The notes beneath the pieces are model-generated. The model saw only the letters and a list, made by a program, of their open reading frames with translations, was not told the origin of the DNA and ran no database searches. Both the position numbers and the translations under genes were made by a program. Positions 1-5,412 of a stretch of 7,976 bases of DNA are shown in pieces. Numbering within the stretch: the first letter of the stretch is position 1; every line of letters starts with the position of its first letter. Origin of the DNA: Gemmataceae bacterium (GTDB lineage: Bacteria; Planctomycetota; Planctomycetia; Gemmatales; Gemmataceae); NCBI GenBank assembly GCA_025056835.1, contig JANWVS010000071.1, positions 1-7,976 of the forward strand, read 5' to 3'.

Positions 1-629
1 GCCAACCCCACCACCAGCGTTCGCGTCGAGGCACGAAGTGATTGCGCCGCGGGATCCAGAGGGGTTTCCAGTTCTTGCAACGACGGCAACGAAGTCATCG
101 GCGGCAAATCGACGACCGGTGCCATGGCCAGTAAGACTTTCGCTTGGGTCTTGGTCTGGTCTGCCAGGCGTTCCGTCAGGGCCGCAACCGCTTCGCGGGC
201 TTGCTCGGCATGGCGCGTCAGTCGGGGCGGAACATGGGCGTGGTTGGCCTGAGGCGCTGGGTTCGCGGGCTGGCTGAGATTGGGTCGGGCCGGCGGCGTC
301 GGTTGGGCCAGCCACAGCGTGTACATCAGGGCCAAAAGCGAGGCAGCCAGGGCCACCGTGACCGCGACGCGCCGCTGGGCCCGCCGCTGCCGGCGCCGCC
401 GATCTTCCAAGACCGCCGCCACGATGCTGGTGGTCAAATATGGGCTTGGCTCGGGCCGCGGTAATGCCGCCAACCCCTCCACCAGGCGCGCAGCCGCCTG
501 GTCGAGGGCGCGGCAAGCGGCACACTCAGCGCTGTGGGCCGCAGCCAGGCTGCCCGTCTCCTCGGCGCCGGCGCTGGCGGCGCCGTCCAACCGCCGCTGC
601 AACCACTCCCGGAACTCAAGACAGTTCAT
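1..629 (-). CDS. Anti-sigma factor with N-terminal zinc-finger (ZAS) motif, partial (3' end beyond window)
   Basis: The frame opens at ATG 629 and stays open for 209 codons to the left edge, so the C-terminus is missing. Residues 1-60 hold a ZAS-type zinc site: Cys3 and the HxxxCxxC motif formed by His32, Cys36 and Cys39. A very Arg-rich stretch (about 77-87) precedes one hydrophobic segment (about 88-108), which is probably a membrane helix with the arginines on the cytoplasmic side. A Pro/Asn/Ala-rich linker and a helical, Gln/Ala-rich extracytoplasmic part follow. Known for the family: the cytoplasmic ZAS domain binds and inhibits a cognate ECF sigma factor. The start codon lies inside the end of the sigma gene, with a 14-nt overlap and a GAGGTGG ribosome-binding site just upstream, which implies translational coupling. 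The partner assignment follows from this context. The signal sensed is unknown. The family call is firm; the length is not known. Confidence 0.85.
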   Translation of the reverse strand, partial: MNCLEFREWLQRRLDGAASAGAEETGSLAAAHSAECAACRALDQAAARLVEGLAALPRPEPSPYLTTSIVAAVLEDRRRRQRRAQRRVAVTVALAASLLALMYTLWLAQPTPPARPNLSQPANPAPQANHAHVPPRLTRHAEQAREAVAALTERLADQTKTQAKVLLAMAPVVDLPPMTSLPSLQELETPLDPAAQSLRASTRTLVVGL

Positions 630-1170
630 GCTCCACCTCGGAGACCATGCCGCGCCGCTTCAAGCGCTCCAGCATTTCCAACCGGGCGCGATGGATCCAG
701 GTCTTCACCGTGCCGACCGGCTTGCCCACGACCGCCGCAATCGCCTCGTAGGCCAACCCTTGTTCGTGAAACAGCGTGAACACGATTCGATAATCGTCGC
801 GCAGCTGAGCCATCGCCTCTTGGACTTCGCGGGCCAACTCGCCGGCGTCGTCCTGGCTGGGACCGGCCGCCGTCTCGTGCAAGTATTCCACCAACTCCGG
901 TCGCCGCGCCCGTTGGGTAAGCCAAGTCTTGCACCGATTGACGGCGATGGTCATGATCCACGGCCGCAGCGGCCGCCGACTGTCCCAACGCCGCAAGCTG
1001 CGAAACACCCGCAAGAAAACTTCCTGCGTGACGTCCTCGGCATCCTGCCGATGATGCAGCAAACGAAGGCACAGACCCAGCACGTCTCCCTGGTAGCGCT
1101 CGACGAGCACCCGGATCGCGGTGGGATCTCCCCGCAGACAGCGGCGCACCAACTGGGCGTCTTCAGCCAT
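616..1170 (-). CDS. ECF-type RNA polymerase sigma factor (sigma70 family, sigma-24 like)
   Basis: This is a protein of 184 residues, normal for an ECF sigma factor, which has only regions 2 and 4. Region 2 spans about residues 10-90 and includes the core-binding and -10 recognition stretch DAEDVTQEVFLRVF at 43-56, followed by W71 and the NRCK segment (78-81). Region 4 spans about 118-176; its helix-turn-helix, around LAYEAIAAVVGKPVGTVKTW (139-158), should read the -35 element. The linker between them (about 91-116) is acidic and variable. I chose ATG 1170; a GTG at 1173 directly before it is equally open, and neither has a strong Shine-Dalgarno sequence. The anti-sigma gene follows with a 14-nt overlap. 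A sigma70-like promoter lies about 75 nt upstream. It presumably redirects RNA polymerase to a small envelope-related regulon. The target genes cannot be told from this window. Confidence 0.93.
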   Translation of the reverse strand: MAEDAQLVRRCLRGDPTAIRVLVERYQGDVLGLCLRLLHHRQDAEDVTQEVFLRVFRSLRRWDSRRPLRPWIMTIAVNRCKTWLTQRARRPELVEYLHETAAGPSQDDAGELAREVQEAMAQLRDDYRIVFTLFHEQGLAYEAIAAVVGKPVGTVKTWIHRARLEMLERLKRRGMVSEVEHELS

Positions 1171-1193
1171 CACGTCGTTGCACCCGGCGGGGT

Positions 1194-1233
1194 CTCGAAG
1201 ATGTTACCTGCAAGGCAAAGCCTAAGTTTCGAG
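1194..1233 (-). other. Nested stem-loop in the leader of the sigma factor mRNA
   Basis: An outer perfect 6-bp stem pairs 1194-1199 with 1228-1233 (CTCGAA with TTCGAG). It encloses a small hairpin of AGGC, a 3-nt loop and GCCT (1213-1223). The structure lies between the candidate promoter and the sigma start codon, so it would be in the 5' leader. A role in translation or mRNA stability is inference only. Confidence 0.3.
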
Positions 1234-1244
1234 CTTTCCTTACC

Positions 1245-1274
1245 ACTATAAGATGATCCTTTGGACAACGTCAA
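1245..1274 (-). promoter_or_regulatory. Candidate sigma70-type promoter for the sigma/anti-sigma operon
   Basis: Read on the minus strand, the -35 hexamer is TTGACG (1274-1269, 5 of 6 matches to consensus). An 18-nt spacer follows, then a -10 hexamer TATAGT (1250-1245, 5 of 6 matches). Transcription would start near 1238, leaving a leader of about 65-70 nt before the sigma start codon. In a GC-rich background this match is unlikely to be accidental. It suggests that a housekeeping sigma factor can transcribe the operon, without excluding an additional autoregulated start. Confidence 0.6.
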
Positions 1275-1386
1275 TATCGAAGCGGGAAGCGAAGCGGGCG
1301 GAGCGCAGGGCCGTTCGATTGGTGCGTAATCCGACAAGGGGTCGCCTGAACGAATGCACCCCGAGAAAATTGGCGTACACCGGATA

Positions 1387-1460
1387 AGCTCCTAGCAGCC
1401 CGGCGACTCTGTCGCCGGCGTCCCAGCAAGCTCAGAGTGGCCCCGCGACTCCGTCGCCGG
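1387..1460. repeat. Pair of GCGACTC(T/C)... GTCGC palindromic repeats
   Basis: The first unit (1400-1418) is a perfect 8-bp inverted repeat, CCGGCGAC and GTCGCCGG, around a TCT loop. It sits between two AGCT tetramers (1387-1390 and 1429-1432). The second unit (1445-1457) repeats the core as GCGAC, TCC, GTCGC and is followed by the same CGGC. The two units share GCGACTC(T/C)GTCGCCGGC as a direct repeat about 43 nt apart. Neither hairpin is followed by a T-run, so a Rho-independent terminator is not supported. The arrangement resembles REP-like dispersed intergenic repeats, but copy number cannot be seen here. Confidence 0.6.
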
Positions 1461-1535
1461 CAGAAGTATCGGAGATTGCATAAGCGACAAAGGAGGCTTG
1501 GCCGGATTGCGGCCAAAACCCAAGGCGTCGCGCGG

Positions 1536-1554
1536 CCCGCCGCGAAGCGGCGGG
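1536..1554. repeat. Perfect 8-bp GC palindrome with GAA loop
   Basis: CCCGCCGC (1536-1543) pairs perfectly with GCGGCGGG (1547-1554) around a GAA loop. The right arm recurs as CGGCGGG followed by (G/C)TAC at 1550-1558 and 1568-1578, so it is partly duplicated. It would lie in the 5' leader or upstream region of the PQQ-repeat gene. There is no T-run after it on either side. Confidence 0.5.
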
Positions 1555-1636
1555 GTACTATGCCGAGCGGCGGGCTACGACGAGGACATACCGGACAAAA
1601 GCACCCCAACAATTAGCTACACCCGGGGGACGTACG

Positions 1637-2872
1637 ATGGTCCGTACACTTTTGCGATGGGTCTTAGCGGTTGTGGTTGCCGTGCCGACGTGGCTTGGCT
1701 CCGCCGCGGCTCAAACCTGGTCGCGCTTTCGCGGCCCCAACGGTGCGGGCGTCGTGGAGGTCGGAAAAGCCTGGACCGAACAAGACCGACTCTGGAAGGT
1801 GCGCTTGGCCGGCAAAGGCCATTCCTCGCCGGTGCTGTGGGGCAAGTTCGTCTTTGCGACCAGCGGCAGCGCGGCCGACGGCCTGCGATACACCCAAGCC
1901 CTGGACCGCACGACCGGCACGGTGCTCTGGACGAAAACCCTTGCCGGCACCAAACACCGCCACCATGACGACAACAGCTGGGCGTCCGGCACGCCCGCCG
2001 CCGATGCACAGCGCGTGTATGTCCCCTTCGCCTCGCCGGCCGATTATCTGATCGTCGCTTACGAGCACGACGGCCGGGAGGCGTGGCGCGTCGACCTCGG
2101 CCCGTATCAATCGGGACACGGTTTCGGATCGTCGCTGCTGGTGTACGACGGCCTGGTCATTGTGCCCTACGAGCACGAAGGCCAAAGCTCGATCCTGGCC
2201 CTCGACGCCGCGACCGGCGCCAAGCGCTGGCAAGCGCCGCGGCGAAGCCGCACCACCTACGCCACGCCCTGCCTGCACCGGCCGCCGGGCCGGCCGGCCG
2301 AGCTGATCGCCGTCAGCTACGAACACGGCATTACCGCCCTCGACCCGAAGACCGGCGCCTTGCTCTGGAGCCTGGACGTGTTTGACAAGGGGCACATCGA
2401 AACGTCGATTGCCTCCCCCGTTTGCGCCGGGGAACTGGTTCTCGGTTGCAGCGGCTGGTTGGGAGTGCGCAAGGAAGTCGTCGCCGTGCGCACCTCGGCA
2501 CCCGCCGACAAGCCGCGGATCGCCTACACCCTCACGCGCGGCTGCCCCTTGGTACCGACGCCGTTGGTTCGCGGCGACCTCTTGTTCCTGTGGGACGACG
2601 ACGGCATCGTCACCTGCGCCGATGTGCAGACCGGCAAAACGCACTGGCAAGAACGCGTCGACGGCCGGTATTATTCCTCCCCCATCTGCGCCGGCGACCG
2701 GCTCATCAACGTCTCACGGGCCGGCGAGGTCGTCACGTTGGCGGCGACACGCCAGTTCCGCGAACTGGGGCGCTTCAGCCTCGGCGAAGGTTCGTTCAGC
2801 ACCCCCGCCGTCGTCGAGCGAATGTTGCTGGTGCGCAGCTTCCACCATCTCCATGCCTTCGCCAACCGATGA
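1637..2872 (+). CDS. Exported PQQ-repeat (BamB-like) beta-propeller protein
   Basis: 411 residues. The N-terminus is a signal peptide: Arg3 and Arg7, a hydrophobic core (about 8-20), and a likely cleavage site after SAAA (22-25). The mature protein begins with WSRFRGPNG (28-36), a hallmark of planctomycete PQQ-repeat proteins. At least four propeller blades show the A-x-D-x-x-TG-x-x-x-W repeat: 88-98, 188-198, 234-244 and 327-337. There is no CxxCH heme site, which argues against a quinoprotein dehydrogenase. PQQ-like repeats more often build scaffolds such as BamB, so a binding or structural role in the cell envelope is more likely than catalysis. The start at ATG 1637 has a GGGGGA Shine-Dalgarno sequence (1625-1630) 6 nt upstream. 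The gene stands alone on its strand and ends 2 nt before the convergent lactonase-type gene. The precise function is not known. Confidence 0.9.
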   Translation: MVRTLLRWVLAVVVAVPTWLGSAAAQTWSRFRGPNGAGVVEVGKAWTEQDRLWKVRLAGKGHSSPVLWGKFVFATSGSAADGLRYTQALDRTTGTVLWTKTLAGTKHRHHDDNSWASGTPAADAQRVYVPFASPADYLIVAYEHDGREAWRVDLGPYQSGHGFGSSLLVYDGLVIVPYEHEGQSSILALDAATGAKRWQAPRRSRTTYATPCLHRPPGRPAELIAVSYEHGITALDPKTGALLWSLDVFDKGHIETSIASPVCAGELVLGCSGWLGVRKEVVAVRTSAPADKPRIAYTLTRGCPLVPTPLVRGDLLFLWDDDGIVTCADVQTGKTHWQERVDGRYYSSPICAGDRLINVSRAGEVVTLAATRQFRELGRFSLGEGSFSTPAVVERMLLVRSFHHLHAFANR

Positions 2873-2874
2873 CC

Positions 2875-4032
2875 TCACCGCGGCACGAAGCGAACGCAGA
2901 CCGGCGTCGGCACCGCTACCGGCTCGCCCACCGGCGTCAACGCCCCGCTTTCTGCGTCGATGGCAAACACCACGATGCTGTCACCGCCTTGGTTGGCCGC
3001 CAGCAGATACCGACCGGTCGGCTCAATGGCGAAGTTGCGCGGCGTCTTGATGTGATGGCCCTGGTGGCCGGCGGCCGTCAACTCGCCGGCAGCGCCGATG
3101 CGGAAGATCGCGATCGTGTTGTGGCCACGGTTGGAGCCGTACAAGAATTTGCCCGAAGGATGCACGACCACCTCGGCGGTCGACATACCCTTGGTGTTGG
3201 TCACGTCCGTGGGCAACGTTCGGATCGTCTGGCGGGTCGTCAGCACGCCCTTGGCGGCGTCGTAGTCGAAGGCCGTGATCGTCAGATCGAGTTCGTTGAT
3301 CACGTAGGCATGTTTGCCATTCGGGTGAAAGGCAAAATGCCGAGGCCCGGCACCGGGAGCGACGTCCACCGCCGGCGGGTCGTGGGGAGTCAGGGTCCCG
3401 TGCTTGGCGTCGAAGCGGTAGACGAGCACCTTGTCCAACCCCAAGTCGGCGACGAAAGCGAAGCGATTGTGCGGGTCGAGGTTGATGGAATGGGCGTGCG
3501 GCCCTTCCTGGCGGCTCTTGTTGACGCTGCGGCCGCGATGTTGCTGGACCGACGACGCGGGTTTGAGACGGCCGTCCGGCTGGATCGGCAACACGGCCGC
3601 GCTGCCGCCGCCGTAATTGGCGATCAAGACATTCGTGCCGGTCTGATCGACCACGATATGGCACGGTCCGGCGCCCACGGAGGATTCTCGATTGAGCAAC
3701 TTCAACTCTCCCGTCGCCGCATCCAAGGCGAACGCCGTCACGGCGCCCCCTTGAGGCCCTCCTGCTTCCCCGACGGCGTACAGGAACTTGCGGCTGGGAT
3801 GAATGGCGAGAAACGACGGGTTCGGCGTCTCCGCGGCCAAGGCGGCGTGGCCCAGCTTGCCCGTCGCCGCATCCAGCTCCATGCGATATATCCCCTTGCT
3901 TTTCCCGCCGGTGTAGGTGCCGACGAACACCCAGAACTTCGTCGTCTCCCCGCTGCCGCCGCCCGCCAGCGCCGTCAACCCCAGCAGCCCCGGCAGCACC
4001 GCGCCCATCACGACGCCCACGACCTTCGGCAT
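2875..4032 (-). CDS. Exported lactonase-family beta-propeller protein (YbhE/6-phosphogluconolactonase-like)
   Basis: 385 residues. A hydrophobic N-terminus (about 4-23) ending in TALA looks like a signal peptide, unusual for cytoplasmic E. coli Pgl but common among planctomycete homologues. The first blade has FVGTYTGGKSKGIY (36-49). Family motifs follow: NPSFLAIHP (71-79), GPCHIVVD (122-129), NYGGGS (139-144), PHAHS (178-182) and PRHFAFHPNGKHAYV further on. The length fits the seven-bladed lactonase family. The family hydrolyses 6-phosphogluconolactone or related sugar or muconate lactones, but members with signal peptides are largely uncharacterised, so the substrate here is open. ATG 4032 is supported by a strong GGGAGG site (complement of 4040-4045) with a 7-nt spacing. 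No pentose-phosphate genes are nearby, so context does not support naming it pgl. Confidence 0.92.
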   Translation of the reverse strand: MPKVVGVVMGAVLPGLLGLTALAGGGSGETTKFWVFVGTYTGGKSKGIYRMELDAATGKLGHAALAAETPNPSFLAIHPSRKFLYAVGEAGGPQGGAVTAFALDAATGELKLLNRESSVGAGPCHIVVDQTGTNVLIANYGGGSAAVLPIQPDGRLKPASSVQQHRGRSVNKSRQEGPHAHSINLDPHNRFAFVADLGLDKVLVYRFDAKHGTLTPHDPPAVDVAPGAGPRHFAFHPNGKHAYVINELDLTITAFDYDAAKGVLTTRQTIRTLPTDVTNTKGMSTAEVVVHPSGKFLYGSNRGHNTIAIFRIGAAGELTAAGHQGHHIKTPRNFAIEPTGRYLLAANQGGDSIVVFAIDAESGALTPVGEPVAVPTPVCVRFVPR

Positions 4033-4039
4033 GACATTT

Positions 4040-4045
4040 CCTCCC
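4040..4045 (-). promoter_or_regulatory. Strong ribosome-binding site of the lactonase-family gene
   Basis: The minus strand reads GGGAGG, 7 nt before ATG 4032. It fixes this start over an overlapping out-of-frame ATG at 4038-4036. Confidence 0.7.
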
Positions 4046-4237
4046 TAGCAGCTCGCACAGCTTTTTCCCAAGTCGTCAACCCCTGGGAATGGTATGAGCG
4101 CCCCGGGCCGGCGCCAACGGTCCGCTCAGCGCCGGGCCGCGCCGCTGCTGCCGCGCTGGACCGTTTGCCGGCTCGCCGGGTGCCGCCCCGAGTGGTCGAT
4201 CGCAGCGAACCCGGCGGCGGGTGCTTGTGCGGCGGCG

Positions 4238-4266
4238 TTGGCTCCCGGACGCCCCGGGCGTACAAA
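4238..4266 (+). promoter_or_regulatory. Weak candidate promoter for truD
   Basis: TTGGCT (4238-4243) and TACAAA (4261-4266) are 17 nt apart, each matching 4 of 6 bases of the sigma70 consensus. The spacer holds a short inverted repeat, CCCGG and CCGGG (4244-4258). The A-rich patch at 4262-4272 is the only AT-rich stretch upstream of the gene. Transcription would start near 4273, about 45 nt before the truD ATG. The rest of the 4033-4317 gap is GC-rich with nothing gene-like; one 6-bp inverted repeat with a 13-nt loop (4065-4089) lies near its left side. Confidence 0.3.
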
Positions 4267-4317
4267 AACAAAATCCCGCCCGACTCGCCCGGCTGTCTGA
4301 CCCTCAAGACCCAGGCC

Positions 4318-5412
4318 ATGGCCGCCGCCGCGCCGCTCGTCCCGCTGCTGACGAAGGATCTGCCGGGGACCGGCGGCCGCATCAAAGTCCAGCCGGAGGA
4401 CTTCGAGGTAGACGAGATCCCGGCCTACGAGCCGTGCGGCCGCGGCGATTTCTTGTACCTGTGGATCGAGAAGCGCGACCTGGGAGCGGAGTTGTTGCCC
4501 CGGCTGCTCGCCCAGCGGCTCGGCATTGCGCCCAGTGAGGTCGGCGCGGCCGGGTTGAAGGACCGCCGGGCCGTGACCCGGCAGTGGGTCTCCGTGCCGG
4601 CCCACGCCGCCGCGCTGTTGGCCAGGCTCGACGGCGACGGCCTGCGCCTCCTGCACGCGACCCGCCACACCCACAAGCTGCGGCCCGGCCACTTGCGCGG
4701 CAACCGCTTCCGCATCCTCATCCGCGACGTCGATGCGAGCGCCGCTGCGCGGGCCGCAGCCATCCTCGAACGTCTCCGCGCCTGGGGACTACCGAATTTT
4801 TACGGCGAGCAACGGTTCGGACGCGCCGGCGAAACCCTCGCGCTGGGTCTTCGTCTTCTCCGCGGCCAAACGCCCGACCGCAAGGTCCGCAATCCCTTTC
4901 TCAAGAAACTGGCCCTCTCCGCCGTGCAGTCGGCCTTGTTCAACCACTATCTCGCCCAGCGGCTCGCCGATGGTCTGTTCCGCCGCGTGCTTCGGGGCGA
5001 TGTGGCCGCGAAGTATCCGCGGGGAGGCCTGTTCGTCGTGCAAGACCCCGGCACAGAACAGGCTCGTTTCGACGCCCGCGAACTGGTGACCGCCGGACCG
5101 ATCTTCGGCCGCAAAACTTTTCCCGCGCACGCCGACGCCGCGGAACGCGAGGCCCAGACGTTGGCCGCCTTCGAACTGACCCCGCAAGCCTTCACCGCCT
5201 TCGGCAAGCTGGTGCAGGGCACGCGCCGGCACAACCTGGTTTACGTCGACGATGCGGCCCTCCAGACCGAAGCCGACGGCCTGCGCCTCACCTTCACCTT
5301 GCCCGCGGGCAGCTATGCCACAGTGTTCCTGCGCGAACTGATGAAATCCGATCGGGCCGACCCCGACGCCGAGCGATCCGCCGCGGCTGTCGCTCTGGAT
5401 CAGGCCCCGTGA
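4318..5412 (+). CDS. truD: tRNA pseudouridine(13) synthase TruD
   Basis: 364 residues from ATG 4318, close to the 349 of E. coli TruD. The enzyme isomerises uridine 13 in the D-arm of certain tRNAs, such as tRNA-Glu, in the cytoplasm. The N-terminus has PGTGGRIKVQPEDFEVDEIP (16-35). The catalytic motif GLKDRRAVTRQ (79-89) places the nucleophilic aspartate at Asp82, equivalent to E. coli Asp80. HKLRPGHLRGNRF (119-131), GLPNFYGEQRFGR (157-169), a TAGPIFG segment near the TRUD insertion domain and GTRRHNLVYVDD near the C-terminus complete the family signature. All key residues are present, so it should be active. The frame is open far upstream, through the antisense of the lactonase gene, but homology begins only around residue 9 of this start. 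No clear Shine-Dalgarno sequence precedes ATG 4318, so an alternative upstream start (a GTG about 40 codons before) cannot be excluded. Its last 13 nt overlap the convergent gyrB. Confidence 0.94.
   Translation: MAAAAPLVPLLTKDLPGTGGRIKVQPEDFEVDEIPAYEPCGRGDFLYLWIEKRDLGAELLPRLLAQRLGIAPSEVGAAGLKDRRAVTRQWVSVPAHAAALLARLDGDGLRLLHATRHTHKLRPGHLRGNRFRILIRDVDASAAARAAAILERLRAWGLPNFYGEQRFGRAGETLALGLRLLRGQTPDRKVRNPFLKKLALSAVQSALFNHYLAQRLADGLFRRVLRGDVAAKYPRGGLFVVQDPGTEQARFDARELVTAGPIFGRKTFPAHADAAEREAQTLAAFELTPQAFTAFGKLVQGTRRHNLVYVDDAALQTEADGLRLTFTLPAGSYATVFLRELMKSDRADPDAERSAAAVALDQAP

Larger units (their letters stand above)
1174..1636. other. Intergenic region between divergent sigma operon and PQQ-repeat gene
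   Basis: I find no credible gene in these 463 nt. Frames open on either strand translate to Arg/Pro/Cys-rich sequence without recognisable domains and run through the palindromes. The left part holds the sigma promoter and leader. Positions 1280-1302 have a short purine-rich duplication of GAAGCGGG. Positions 1387-1460 and 1536-1578 hold GC-rich palindromic repeats, listed separately. No convincing promoter for the rightward gene could be picked. Confidence 0.7.

Noticed and set aside
280..1251. 323-codon plus-strand open frame opposite the sigma/anti-sigma genes
   Set aside because: It is antisense to two recognisable genes and shows no domain of its own.
1400..1418. Hairpin considered as a Rho-independent terminator
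   Set aside because: No T-run follows on either strand, and both flanking genes point away from it.
1491..1500. AGGAGG followed by TTG, suggesting an earlier plus-strand gene start
   Set aside because: The spacing is only 1 nt, and the frame it opens runs out of phase into the PQQ-repeat gene with no recognisable product.
1271..1612. 113-codon minus-strand open frame in the intergenic region
   Set aside because: Its translation is Arg/Cys/Pro-rich, runs through the palindromic repeats, and has no ribosome-binding site or motif.
1664..2650. 328-codon minus-strand open frame opposite the PQQ-repeat gene
   Set aside because: It mirrors the real gene's codons, has no recognisable motif, and the plus-strand frame has clear propeller repeats and a signal peptide.
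4074..4079. TTGACG on the minus strand upstream of the lactonase gene, and again at 7970-7975 upstream of gyrB, resembling the -35 of the sigma promoter
   Set aside because: At 17 or 18 nt downstream the sequence does not resemble a -10 hexamer in either case.
2422..4317. Plus-strand frame of TruD stays open for nearly 1900 nt upstream, through the PQQ gene and the antisense of the lactonase gene
   Set aside because: It lies over two well-supported genes, is Arg/Pro-rich with no domain, and TruD homology starts only near 4340. It is a GC-rich open-frame artefact, not a fusion protein, though it can mislead start calling.
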